Source of the DNA: Echinicola vietnamensis DSM 17526
Lineage (GTDB): Bacteria > Bacteroidota > Bacteroidia > Cytophagales > Cyclobacteriaceae
Assembly (NCBI RefSeq): GCF_000325705.1
Contig: NC_019904.1
Coordinates: 1,248,001 to 1,312,000, forward strand
Direction: 5' to 3'
DNA: 64,000 nucleotides
Shown here: positions 8,787-17,301 of the stretch, piece after piece
Layout: every line of letters starts with the position of its first letter
Position numbering within the stretch: the stretch's first letter is position 1
Program-made: the position numbers and the translations under genes
The notes under the pieces: generated by a model
The model's input: only the letters and a program-made list of their open reading frames with translations
What the model was told of the DNA's origin: nothing
Databases searched by the model: none

Positions 8787-9878
8787 TTATGCTTTTTGGA
8801 AAGTCATTAGTTGCTGGACGGTAAGCATGATGCGGTCCAAGAGAAAGCCGATGATGCCGATGATAAACATGGCCACAATGATTTTGGCATTGGAGTCGCT
8901 GGCGCCGTTTTGGAATTCTTCCCAAACGAAGCTTCCCAAGCCGGGACTTTGGGCCAGTAGCTCAATGGCAATGAGTACCATCCAGGCCACGGAAACCGTA
9001 ATCCGCAAACCAGTGAAGATCAAAGGAAAGGAAGCCGGTAGGATGATTTTGAAAATCTTTTTGCCCACACCGAGCTTGAGTACCTTGGCGACATTAATAT
9101 AGTCTTTGTCCACAGAGGAAACGCCCAAGCTGGTATTTACCAAAGTGGCCCACATGGCACAAAGCCCTACACTGATGGCCGAAATGATGAATGACTTGTC
9201 CATTTGCGGATCGGTGATGAGGGTTTTGACCACCATGAATACCAATAGCAGCCAGACCACCGGAGAAACCGGCTTGAGGATTTGGATCAGCCAATTGAAG
9301 GAATTTCGTAAAACGTCACTTAGGCCGATGATGATCCCGATGGGGACAGCGATGACCAAGGCCAGTAAAAAGCCAGCCGCGACGGTTTTTAAGCTGGTAC
9401 CAATTTGATCGACAAAGGAGGGCCTGCCGGTGTAAGTAATGGGATCGAGTCCTTGTTCCGCTCGCTCAGCATTGGTATCGGCTACTTTTTCACGGAACTC
9501 CCTTTTCTTGTCCGTAATGTTCAAGTGATCCTTCCAAAGGGAAATGTAAGCGGCATATACCTGTTTGGGAGAAGGAAGCGTGTTTGGCTGGCAGCTGATA
9601 TCACCCGATGCGATACAGTCGGCCATGGCTGCGGCAGCTTCATCGCCTTGCTCCGTTCTGGCTTTTTCGATCCGAGCTTCGGCTTCTTTATTATAAAGTG
9701 CCGTAGCACCCAGGTGCCATACCAGGATAAATACCAGGATGGAAAGCAGGGGAAGCAATGTTCCCCTGACTAATGCCAGTCCGTTTTTCTTCGGTTCTTC
9801 TCCTGCAAATAACCGTACCAGTGGCTCCAAAAAGCCAAGGCCTAGGGTGCGCATGGTGTGGATTGTTTTATCTTTCAT
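8787..9878 (-). CDS. nrtB: Nitrate-type ABC transporter permease NrtB with enlarged N-terminal loop
   Basis: A 363-residue inner-membrane permease of the BPD_transp_1 (NrtB/TauC/SsuC) family. The C-terminal half has the family pattern, including [31 protein letters not shown], which contains the EAA-type loop that contacts the ATPases. Family members are usually near 270-280 residues. The extra length is a charged segment between the first membrane helix (about 34-58) and the core (about 155 onward), with two cysteines ([12 protein letters not shown]). This segment would lie in the periplasm. Gaps of 20 bp to nrtA and 4 bp to nrtC show operon membership. Confidence 0.87.
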   Translation of the reverse strand: MKDKTIHTMRTLGLGFLEPLVRLFAGEEPKKNGLALVRGTLLPLLSILVFILVWHLGATALYNKEAEARIEKARTEQGDEAAAAMADCIASGDISCQPNTLPSPKQVYAAYISLWKDHLNITDKKREFREKVADTNAERAEQGLDPITYTGRPSFVDQIGTSLKTVAAGFLLALVIAVPIGIIIGLSDVLRNSFNWLIQILKPVSPVVWLLLVFMVVKTLITDPQMDKSFIISAISVGLCAMWATLVNTSLGVSSVDKDYINVAKVLKLGVGKKIFKIILPASFPLIFTGLRITVSVAWMVLIAIELLAQSPGLGSFVWEEFQNGASDSNAKIIVAMFIIGIIGFLLDRIMLTVQQLMTFQKA

Positions 9879-9898
9879 GGCATATTGGTTTTTTGGTG

Positions 9899-11290
9899 TT
9901 AGTCCTTATTTCCAATCTTAAAGCTGTTGATGTATTGGATGGGGTCTTTTCCATCGTACATGGTGCCGTCGATAAATTCATCGGTGGCGGGTTTGTAACC
10001 ATCCGTTTCTGGGATATCTTCTGCGTCCAAGTTTCTTTCTGCTAAGAGCATTTCTGCAGCTTTTTCCCAAATATCAGGGCGATAAATGTCCTTAATGGTT
10101 TCGTGGTACCACTCTTCCGATTTGCTTTCAGGAATCTGGCCCCATCGGCGCATCTGGGTAAGAAACCAAATACCGTCTGAATAATAGGGATAAGTGGCAT
10201 GGTGACGGAAGAAGACGTTAAAGTCCGGCATGGATCGCTTGTCCCCTTTTTCAAATTCAAACGTCCCGGTCATGGAATTGGCGATGACCACCGAGTCTGC
10301 TCCCACATACTCTGGACGGGAAAGGATGCCTACAGCTTCTGGACGATTTCCTGGAGTGTCCAGCCATTTTCCTGCTCTGATAAGGGCTTTGGTGACCGCA
10401 ATGGCCGTGTTTGGATTTTCGTCCACAAACTTTTTGGACATCACGAAGACCTTTTCAGGATTGTTTTTCCATATGTCGTAATTGGTGGTTACCGGTACAC
10501 CAATGCCTTTGAAGACGGCTTGCTGGTTCCATGGTTCTCCTACGCAATAGCCATAAATGGTTCCTGCTTCCAGGGTAGCAGGCATCTGTGGCGGAGGCGT
10601 TACGGATAGCAAAACATCCGCATCCACCTGGCCTTGGGAGTTGTCAGCGGTATAAAAGCCAGGGTTGATCCCCGCTGCTGCCAACCAGTAACGGATCTCG
10701 TAGTTGTGTGTGGATACCGGAAAGACCATTCCCATTTTAAAAGGCCTTCCACTGGTTTTATAGTCTTGGATGACAGGGGCCAAGGCATCCGCTTTGATGG
10801 GGTGTTGAGGTCGCCCATCGGCATCTTTAGGAATGTTTGGCTCCATTGCTGACCACACTTCGTTAGAGACCGTAATGCCGTTTCCGTTGAGATCCATGGA
10901 AAAGGGAGTGACCAGTTCGGCCTGGCGTCCAAAGCCCGCTCCCGCGGCGATAGGCTGCCCGGCAAGCATGTGAGAACCGTCCAGTTGGCCGTCAATGACC
11001 CGGTCGAGGACATTTTTCCAATTGGACTGGGCTTCGATGGTGACGTAAAGCCCTTCGTCTTCGAAGAAGCCCATTTCTTTGGCAATGGCCAGTGGAGCCA
11101 TATCGGTCAGTTTGATAAAACCAAAGGTCAGTTGGGGCTTTTCTATCGCAAGTTTATTGCTGTTGGAGGATTCATCAGTTGTTTGTTCATTGGATGCGGA
11201 CGAATTTCCACCGCCACAGCTGGCCAGAGAGGCCGACAGAAAAGGCACTAGGATACTGGCCACAATCCATTTTGATTGTAGATATTTCAT
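9899..11290 (-). CDS. nrtA: Nitrate-type ABC transporter solute-binding lipoprotein NrtA
   Basis: A 463-residue binding protein of the NrtA/CmpA family. It has a lipoprotein signal (SASLASC, lipidated Cys25) followed by a Ser/Asn-rich linker, so it is tethered to the membrane in the periplasm. The mature part begins [20 protein letters not shown] and includes [17 protein letters not shown], both hallmarks of nitrate/bicarbonate binding proteins. [14 protein letters not shown] is also typical. The family binds nitrate and nitrite (NrtA) or bicarbonate (CmpA); the operon with both an nrtC-like and an nrtD-like ATPase and an outer-membrane porin favours nitrate. It lies 25 bp after the porin gene. 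Confidence 0.9.
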   Translation of the reverse strand: MKYLQSKWIVASILVPFLSASLASCGGGNSSASNEQTTDESSNSNKLAIEKPQLTFGFIKLTDMAPLAIAKEMGFFEDEGLYVTIEAQSNWKNVLDRVIDGQLDGSHMLAGQPIAAGAGFGRQAELVTPFSMDLNGNGITVSNEVWSAMEPNIPKDADGRPQHPIKADALAPVIQDYKTSGRPFKMGMVFPVSTHNYEIRYWLAAAGINPGFYTADNSQGQVDADVLLSVTPPPQMPATLEAGTIYGYCVGEPWNQQAVFKGIGVPVTTNYDIWKNNPEKVFVMSKKFVDENPNTAIAVTKALIRAGKWLDTPGNRPEAVGILSRPEYVGADSVVIANSMTGTFEFEKGDKRSMPDFNVFFRHHATYPYYSDGIWFLTQMRRWGQIPESKSEEWYHETIKDIYRPDIWEKAAEMLLAERNLDAEDIPETDGYKPATDEFIDGTMYDGKDPIQYINSFKIGNKD

Positions 11291-11315
11291 AATGTTGCTA
11301 TGTTTTTAAGTTAAC

Positions 11316-12587
11316 TTACTTTGATGAGGTGAATAAGGTAGGTTTGAAAGTGATCATGGTCCAGGCCCAGTTTTGGATGTGGGTGCGGTCTCCACCGCGA
11401 AGGGATTCCATGGTGTCCGTGGCAAACATCTGGGAATAGCCAATGTTCCAGGTGACGGCTTCCGCAAGCTTGATGGCATATACCAAGTCTATTTCTGTTC
11501 CCATGGCCTTGGAGAGGGATTCACCCGTTGTGTCATACTGACTGGAGCCTGTAAAAAACTGATGCAGGTGCCCTTGAAGACTTCCTTTGCCGATTTTCCA
11601 TTTGGTTTTGAGGTAAATGTCGTTGACACCTATAGCGCCATTGGCAGGGCCTACGTAGAAGTAATCCATGAACCCGTTAAAGGCATGGTTGGTGCCAAAG
11701 TCAGGGTTGAAGTTTGTGTTCTTGCCATCTGTAAGATCATCGTCACCGGAGATGTATTCCACACCAAAGGTCAAGGGAGTGACTGCGGTGGGAATGGTCG
11801 CATTAATGCCTGCCAAAAAAGCACTGACATCATTGGTGCCTTGTTTGCCAGATTGATAGTAGAAATCCCCTTTTAGGGTTACCTGCCCGATGGTTACATT
11901 CGGGATGAAGCCAAAGGTTTGCTTGTTGGATACGGTACTGTCTGCATTTTGGTACCCCGCGTTATGGGCCAAAAGCGAGAAACCCCCAGTGTTGAAATCC
12001 TTATGGAACCAAGCGTATTGCATGGTTTTATAGTTGCCGGCTACACTATAAAAATTGGCTCCATCGCCTTGTAGGAAGGTTGGCTCTGGCACATCATCAT
12101 CTTGATTATAGGCCAGTCCTACATGCAGCTGGGTATCTTTTTCTTCACTTTCGTAGATAAAAAGAAGGGCATCGTGCCGTCTTCCTTGCTGCGCCCATTC
12201 CAGGCCACCGAGGAAGCGCTGGTTATCATAGGACAGGATCTGGCGACCCACCTTGACGGAAAATTTGGGATTGAAGAAATACTGGCCCCAAGCTTCACTG
12301 ATGAAAGTGTTACCGGGTTCTTTTTTGAAGATTTGCGTGGTTTCGCCCCAGATACGAATATCCTGAAAGGCCAACTTAAATACAAAGTCGCTGTTGGTAT
12401 AGTCCAGGTAAAGTCTAGAGCGTTGCTCCGTAAAAAAAGCAGGATCCTTGCTATCATCTGTTAAGGTTTTAAAACCATTTCTAAATTCCGACCTTGGTCG
12501 TACTTCGGCCGAAATACGGACCTGAGCAATGGTATTGGTCACCAAAAAGCTGCATAAAATGATGGTTAGGAGATAAATCTTCTTCAT
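11316..12587 (-). CDS. Alginate-export-family outer-membrane beta-barrel (putative nitrate porin)
   Basis: A 423-residue protein with a clear signal peptide (MKKIYLLTIILCSFLVTNTIAQ) and amphipathic beta-strands throughout. RISAEVRPRSEFRNGF, the EQRSRLYLDYTNSDFVFKLAFQDIR-type segment and GRQILSYDNQRFLGGLEW place it in the alginate_exp barrel family. The start is 12587; the in-frame extension to 12722 runs through the promoter and terminator. It is the first gene of the nrt operon, 25 bp before nrtA, so the likely job is to let nitrate through the outer membrane rather than to export alginate. No alginate genes are nearby. That job is an inference from context. Confidence 0.82.
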   Translation of the reverse strand: MKKIYLLTIILCSFLVTNTIAQVRISAEVRPRSEFRNGFKTLTDDSKDPAFFTEQRSRLYLDYTNSDFVFKLAFQDIRIWGETTQIFKKEPGNTFISEAWGQYFFNPKFSVKVGRQILSYDNQRFLGGLEWAQQGRRHDALLFIYESEEKDTQLHVGLAYNQDDDVPEPTFLQGDGANFYSVAGNYKTMQYAWFHKDFNTGGFSLLAHNAGYQNADSTVSNKQTFGFIPNVTIGQVTLKGDFYYQSGKQGTNDVSAFLAGINATIPTAVTPLTFGVEYISGDDDLTDGKNTNFNPDFGTNHAFNGFMDYFYVGPANGAIGVNDIYLKTKWKIGKGSLQGHLHQFFTGSSQYDTTGESLSKAMGTEIDLVYAIKLAEAVTWNIGYSQMFATDTMESLRGGDRTHIQNWAWTMITFKPTLFTSSK

Positions 12588-12615
12588 GGGTTGTGTTGTC
12601 GTGGTATGAAAATGA

Positions 12616-12649
12616 ATAAGTATTATTACGTATTGTTTATGCAAACTTA
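12616..12649 (-). promoter_or_regulatory. Promoter/operator region of the porin-nrtABCD operon
   Basis: On the minus strand TAAGTTTG (12649-12642) fits the Bacteroidetes -7 element TAnnTTTG; no TTG at the usual spacing was found. Just downstream, 12616-12633 reads ATAAGTA-TTAT-TACGTAT, an inverted repeat differing by one arm base (and in the spacer) from the site in front of the crp-like regulator at 13499-13516. I infer a binding site for that regulator. Its position after the -7 box would suit repression; if the real promoter lies lower, it could be an activator site. Confidence 0.5.
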
Positions 12650-12710
12650 AGCTACGTAGTGGAGAGGTTCTATGCATAAATGCAGGTTGTCGTCCCTTTT
12701 TATACCATAA

Positions 12711-12735
12711 AAAAACCTGCAATTTCGCAGGTTTT
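12711..12735 (-). terminator. Rho-independent terminator after the Crp/Fnr regulator gene
   Basis: A 9-bp perfect stem (aaaacctgc at 12712-12720, gcaggtttt at 12727-12735) with a 6-nt loop, followed on the minus strand by a run of T. It separates the regulator gene from the nrt operon, so the operon needs its own promoter. Confidence 0.8.
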
Positions 12736-12771
12736 CATTCATAAAAGCATCATAAACTACTTTAAAAGGAT

Positions 12772-13485
12772 TTAGCTATCAATAAAGTAATTGTGTTCCG
12801 AAATCTCTTTTCTAAGTAATTCTACGTTTTTTATTCCTAAATTTCTTCCTGATGCCTGAATGAGTCCTTCTTTTTTCAGTGAGGAAATGATTCGGATGAC
12901 CTGTTCATCCGTGGTGCCGGCAAAATCAGCTATCTCTTTTCTGGATAACTTTACATCGAAAAAGCCATCTTTCTGGCCAAATTTTCTATTAATATACAAA
13001 AAAGCATCAATAACTTTCTCACGAACAGTCATTTGAGCAAATTTCTTGACTTTGGTTTCGCTTCTACTGAGTTCTTCTGCGTAAAAGGTCATCAAATCAT
13101 AGCTTAATGACGGCAACTGCTGTAACATCTCTTTCATCTTTTCGGTGGAGAAATTGCAAAGGGTCGTGTCCTCCAGTGCCGTGGCCGAGATGTGGTAGGC
13201 TTGTCCTGCTCCAAATCCCCGGTGGCCGATGATGTCTCCATCTTTGGTAAGCCGGACAATTTGCTCTTTGCCGTTCAAGCCTGTTTTTGCCACTTTTACC
13301 TTCCCATGATTGATAAAATACAAGCCGTGAATGGGCGCTCCCTCGATGATAAAGTTTTGCCCTTTCTTACAGCGAATGGTGCTCTTATGCTCCAAAAATA
13401 CAGCCATTTCCTGAAGATGACAGTTTCGCTTGATGATGCAAGAGGTATTGGTACACGTATAGCAATGTGGGTTGTGCGTTTCCAT
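12772..13485 (-). CDS. Crp/Fnr-family regulator with N-terminal four-cysteine motif
   Basis: A 237-residue transcription factor: N-terminal cysteine segment, cyclic-nucleotide-binding-type sensor domain (about 28-145) and a winged-helix HTH_Crp domain (about 150-225, with KLSRKEIADFAGTTDEQVIRIISSL). Cysteines at 8, 11, 16 and 22 form C-X2-C-X4-C-X5-C, comparable in idea to the Fe-S cluster region of FNR-type oxygen/NO sensors. It sits directly upstream of the porin-nrt operon, and its own promoter and the operon promoter share an 18-bp inverted repeat. I infer that it controls nitrate uptake and itself, possibly in response to oxygen, NO or redox. A cluster has not been shown; the cysteines could bind zinc instead. 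Confidence 0.9.
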   Translation of the reverse strand: METHNPHCYTCTNTSCIIKRNCHLQEMAVFLEHKSTIRCKKGQNFIIEGAPIHGLYFINHGKVKVAKTGLNGKEQIVRLTKDGDIIGHRGFGAGQAYHISATALEDTTLCNFSTEKMKEMLQQLPSLSYDLMTFYAEELSRSETKVKKFAQMTVREKVIDAFLYINRKFGQKDGFFDVKLSRKEIADFAGTTDEQVIRIISSLKKEGLIQASGRNLGIKNVELLRKEISEHNYFIDS

Positions 13486-13498
13486 ATTCTCACTATTT

Positions 13499-13516
13499 AT
13501 ACGTAAATATACGTAT
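13499..13516 (-). promoter_or_regulatory. Operator-like inverted repeat before the Crp/Fnr regulator
   Basis: ATACGTA-AATA-TACGTAT is a perfect 7-bp inverted repeat with a 4-bp spacer, ending 14 bp before the start codon at 13485. The layout of 7+4+7 fits a dimeric Crp/Fnr protein. Arms and spacing match the site at 12616-12633. It suggests autoregulation, most simply repression because it lies so near the start codon. Confidence 0.55.
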
Positions 13517-13687
13517 TTTTATTTAGAATACCGTAAGTAGTGTGGAAATCAAAGGGATGGAGCGTGAATAATTGGCCTGTTGGAGAAAAATGTCCAGGTT
13601 TTGTGGTTTTATACCGGAAAAATGTTGAAATTATTTACTAATAATCTACAGGTAAATGTCTTTCATGAGCCATAAAATCACCCCGAT

Positions 13688-14170
13688 ATGAATGCTTACG
13701 ACATAATTATTCGACAAGCTGAACTAAATGATATGATAAAAGTCCAGCAATTGTACGTGGAAACGATCCAAAATTCCTGTAAGAACGATTATTCCGAGGA
13801 GCAGATTGCAGCTTGGATATCCTCTGTCATCAATGAGGCAAGGTGGCAGCAAGCCCTCAAAGAAGAGTTTTTTCTAGTAGCCGAATATGATGAAAAGATC
13901 GTAGGTTTTGGTGCATTGAAGGATGACAATTACATTGATTTTATGTATATCCAGCATGAATATCAGCGTTTGGGTTTGGCCGAAAGACTATTAAAAGCAT
14001 TGGAGCATCAGGCAAAAAAGAATCATTCAGCGGAGATCATAGCAGATGCCAGTAAGACGGCCGTGCCTTTTTTTGAAAAGATGGGTTTTCGAATGGTCCA
14101 GGAAAACACCAAAGTCGTCAATGGCCTCGAGCTCGTGAATTATCGAGTGGAAAAAGCATTTTTAGAATAG
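13688..14170 (+). CDS. GNAT-family N-acetyltransferase
   Basis: A 160-residue acetyltransferase. The N-terminal IIIRQAELNDMIKVQQLYVETIQ, the beta-strand pair LVAEYDEKIVGFGAL, the CoA-binding turn YQRLGLAERLLKALEHQAKK and the C-terminal PFFEKMGFRMVQENTKVVNG follow the GNAT plan closely. It resembles the YafP/ElaA-like group of single-domain GNATs, whose substrates are mostly unknown. It is followed 39 bp later by another Crp/Fnr-type gene on the same strand, so the two may share a transcript. Confidence 0.87.
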   Translation: MNAYDIIIRQAELNDMIKVQQLYVETIQNSCKNDYSEEQIAAWISSVINEARWQQALKEEFFLVAEYDEKIVGFGALKDDNYIDFMYIQHEYQRLGLAERLLKALEHQAKKNHSAEIIADASKTAVPFFEKMGFRMVQENTKVVNGLELVNYRVEKAFLE

Positions 14171-14209
14171 CATACTTATCGCATAGCCCTTTGGATTTTA
14201 CCCAGTCCC

Positions 14210-14776
14210 ATGGAAGCCATCAGAAGATTTTTCGAAGCACAAGTGCCCTTGAACGATAAGGACTGGCTGTATTTTGCCCAAAAACTAAAGGAAAGGCATT
14301 TTCCTGCCAAATCCCCCATCACCGCTGCTGGTAAACCTGAGGAATACCTTTCCTTTATCCAAACAGGAATGGTGCGGTACTATATTCCGGGAGAACAGGA
14401 ACTGACATTTGGTTTTTCGTTTGCCGGAGAATTCATGAGTGCCTACGATGCATTTTTGACCCATTCGCCAAGTAACTATACGATTGAAACGCTTGAAGAA
14501 ACCACCGTTTGGAGCATTACCCATGCTGATTTGCAAGCGGTTTATGCGAATACCGATGTAGGAGAGCGTATCGGAAGGCATGCAGCCGAAGGGTTGTTTT
14601 TGAAGAAAGCCAAGCGGGAACTGGCCCTCTTGGAGGATGCTCCAGAACAACGATACCTTAACCTCTTCTCGGAACGGCCCGAATTGATTCGTAAAATACC
14701 CCTGAAGTATATTGCGAGTTATATTGGCATTACTCCCCAAGCCCTCAGCCGGATCCGGAAGCGCATTTCCCTGTGA
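14210..14776 (+). CDS. Crp/Fnr-family transcriptional regulator
   Basis: A 188-residue protein with a cyclic-nucleotide-binding-like sensor domain (about 20-115; [28 protein letters not shown]) and a short C-terminal helix-turn-helix (about 150-186; [24 protein letters not shown]). The form with [14 protein letters not shown] and [20 protein letters not shown] is frequent in Bacteroidetes, where these proteins probably do not bind cAMP; the family's arginine and glutamate contacts for cAMP are not evident here. Targets are unknown. Its stop codon abuts the stop codon of the convergent dipeptidyl peptidase gene with no base between. Confidence 0.88.
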   Translation: MEAIRRFFEAQVPLNDKDWLYFAQKLKERHFPAKSPITAAGKPEEYLSFIQTGMVRYYIPGEQELTFGFSFAGEFMSAYDAFLTHSPSNYTIETLEETTVWSITHADLQAVYANTDVGERIGRHAAEGLFLKKAKRELALLEDAPEQRYLNLFSERPELIRKIPLKYIASYIGITPQALSRIRKRISL

Positions 14777-17020
14777 TCATTGATTTATCGGTACCTTTTC
14801 CATCAGGTAATTGGTCAAGAGTGTGTAAAGATGGCGACGCGTATTCATGCCCTCATAAATGCCGTGGGATCGGTTTGGATAGGCAATCATGTCAAATTGC
14901 TTGTTCTGACGGATCAGCTCATTGACCAATAATTCCTGACTTTGGTAATGGACATTGTCGTCATTGGTGCCGTGGACCAAGAGGAGGTTACCTTCCAGGC
15001 CTTTGGCGTGGGAAATGGGAGAGCCTTCGATAAAATCTGCTATGTTTTCTTTGGGTAGCCCCATATACCGTTCCTGGTAGATATTGTCATAGATCAGCTG
15101 CAGGGATACTCCTGCCACCGCCATGCCGGTATGGTAGATTTCTGGATACTTAAAGAGCAGGTTTTGCGTCATGGAGCCACCACCACTCCATCCCCAGACG
15201 GCGACACGGCTAGCGTCTACAAAAGGAAACTGCTGGAAGACTGCTTTGGCTGCCAAAGCTTGGTCCTTTGCATTGATCCGGCCTACTTTTCGATAGATAC
15301 TTTTGCGCCATTCACTGCCTTTCAGGCAAGGAGTTCCGCGGTTGTCCATATCGATGATGATATAGCCTTTTTGGGCCAACATGATGTTCCATAGGCCAAT
15401 AAAATTGTCCGTCGCCACCGCACCCCAAGGTTCACCGTACACATGAAAAAGCACAGGATATTCCTTTTCCGGGTCAAAATCCACCGGCTTGATCATTCTC
15501 CCATCGATGGGGACACCTTCTTCGGTGGTGACTTGGAAAAAGGTTACTTCTGGAAGGGCCAGGTCTTGCAGCTGTTGCGCATAGGGGGTATTGGTTACCA
15601 ATGGCCGAATGGGCTTATGATCTGGCAAGCTGATTAAGGAGTATCGCGTAGGAGCCAACGCCTCATCGTGTTGCTGGATCGCAAATTTCCCATTGGGAGC
15701 GCAGTTGTACAGGTTTATCCCAGCCATTTCGGCTGGCGTTACCCGCTTGACCTTTCCTTTCCAGTTGGCTTGATAGAGAAATCGCTGGGCGGTATTCTCC
15801 GGAGAGGCATGAAAATAGATGGCCTTATCCGTTACTCCTGCGATAGAGGCTACATCAAAATCAGTAGGTGTCAGCAGTGTTTTTTCTCCAGTAGCAATAT
15901 TCACTCGGTAAACATGACGCCAGTCATCGTCTTCCGTCATCCGCAAGAAAGCCTTGTTATCGTCTATTAGCTTTAGGTCATTTTCTTCCCATCCTCCTGC
16001 CGAAACATCCGGATAGTAGATATCCACCCAAGTGTCCTCAGTTTCGACATAAAGCTGCTCCAGGGCAGCGGTACCCAAATCGTATTTCCATACGGTTAGT
16101 TTATTCTGATGGCGGTTGAGCTGTTGGATGAGCAGTGTTTCTTCATCCACCCACTGCATGCCCGGAAGGTAATTTTGGTTTGCAGTGCCCGGAATCGGCA
16201 CCCAGTGGATATTTTCTCCTTTCAGGTCAGCGATGCCCAGCTTGACTGCAGAAGGATCCTGGCCTACTTTGGGGTATTGGATGGGAAGGGGTTTGGAATA
16301 AATGGAATCGATATTATCAATCATATAGAAGGTTCCGACACCGGAGATATCAAAATTCCAGAAGGCCAAATGCTCACTGGAAGGACTCCAGCGAAAGCCG
16401 TCCCGTGCCCCAAATTCCTCTTCATATGCCCAGTCAAAGGTACCGTTGATGATGGCCTCATTAGCCCGCTTGGTGAGCTGCGTCACCTCTCCACTGGCAA
16501 TGTTTTCCACATAAAGGTTAAAATCCTGAACGTAACCGACATGCTGTTGATCGGCAGAGAATTTGGCAAACATCAAGGAGGACGCTGGAAATTTACGGCC
16601 TACCTGACGGAGTTCTTCCGTCTCCAAATCCAATATCCAGTAATCACCCTTTGTATTTGCCCGCCATACGCGGGAGCTATTGGTAAAAATCAAGAGCTTG
16701 GTCTTGTCGGGCGAAAAGGAAAAGCGCTCCACACCGATGGAGCCATCGGCACCATCGGGCACCAGCTGCTCTCCCGTTACCAAAAGACTTTTTTCACCTG
16801 AAGAGGTTTGGTACTTCGCAATTTGCGGGTTGCCATCTGCGGCCCGCTCGACCACGGCATAGGCGTCTCCATTGTCAATCCACTGGTAAGCGCTCATCCC
16901 TTCCTGCTGAAATTCTCCAGAATATATCCGGTCGATGTCCAATAGGGAATCTTGCGCTTGGCCAAGATGACCAAGCAGCATCAAGGCGGTACAATATGCG
17001 ATAAAGGTTAACTTCTTCAT
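14777..17020 (-). CDS. Dipeptidyl peptidase IV (S9B prolyl peptidase)
   Basis: A 747-residue exported serine peptidase that removes X-Pro/X-Ala dipeptides from peptide N-termini. It has a signal peptide (MKKLTFIAYCTALMLLGHLGQAQ), an N-terminal beta-propeller with the DPP4-type glutamate motif DWAYEEEFGARDG that anchors the substrate amino group, and a C-terminal alpha/beta hydrolase domain. The triad is Ser612 in GWSGGG, Asp687 in HGTNDDNVH and His719 in NRSHGI; the Asp-to-His spacing equals that of human DPP4. The start at 17020 gives the signal peptide directly; 19 extra residues upstream are unlikely. It stands alone, probably serving periplasmic peptide use. Confidence 0.94.
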   Translation of the reverse strand: MKKLTFIAYCTALMLLGHLGQAQDSLLDIDRIYSGEFQQEGMSAYQWIDNGDAYAVVERAADGNPQIAKYQTSSGEKSLLVTGEQLVPDGADGSIGVERFSFSPDKTKLLIFTNSSRVWRANTKGDYWILDLETEELRQVGRKFPASSLMFAKFSADQQHVGYVQDFNLYVENIASGEVTQLTKRANEAIINGTFDWAYEEEFGARDGFRWSPSSEHLAFWNFDISGVGTFYMIDNIDSIYSKPLPIQYPKVGQDPSAVKLGIADLKGENIHWVPIPGTANQNYLPGMQWVDEETLLIQQLNRHQNKLTVWKYDLGTAALEQLYVETEDTWVDIYYPDVSAGGWEENDLKLIDDNKAFLRMTEDDDWRHVYRVNIATGEKTLLTPTDFDVASIAGVTDKAIYFHASPENTAQRFLYQANWKGKVKRVTPAEMAGINLYNCAPNGKFAIQQHDEALAPTRYSLISLPDHKPIRPLVTNTPYAQQLQDLALPEVTFFQVTTEEGVPIDGRMIKPVDFDPEKEYPVLFHVYGEPWGAVATDNFIGLWNIMLAQKGYIIIDMDNRGTPCLKGSEWRKSIYRKVGRINAKDQALAAKAVFQQFPFVDASRVAVWGWSGGGSMTQNLLFKYPEIYHTGMAVAGVSLQLIYDNIYQERYMGLPKENIADFIEGSPISHAKGLEGNLLLVHGTNDDNVHYQSQELLVNELIRQNKQFDMIAYPNRSHGIYEGMNTRRHLYTLLTNYLMEKVPINQ

Positions 17021-17227
17021 AGTGGTGTTATGATTGATGATGGTGGTGTTGAGCCTTTTAGTCCAAAGGCCTTCCAATACTACAGTTAAAAATAACCATA
17101 TTCAGACAATTATTAACCTGAAACGGTCAAGGAATGGCCTTCTGGTAATGGGGTATTAGGAATGGTCAATCCTGTAGAAATGTGGAGGCGCGATGGCAAG
17201 GCATTGTGTTTTCCTCAGTTGATAAGA

Positions 17228-17284
17228 CCGCCACACCCGTTTCCATTCAAAACCCGCATTCTCCAGGGTGGATGGGTGTGGCGG
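17228..17284 (-). terminator. Possible terminator hairpin after the TonB receptor gene
   Basis: A perfect 11-bp inverted repeat (ccgccacaccc at 17228-17238, gggtgtggcgg at 17274-17284) encloses a 35-nt loop that itself can pair weakly. It lies just beyond the 3' end of the receptor gene on the minus strand. The T tract is poor, so the termination role is uncertain. The remainder of 17021-17301 has no gene. Confidence 0.4.
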
Positions 17285-17301
17285 CCATGTGCAAGATCAC
17301 G

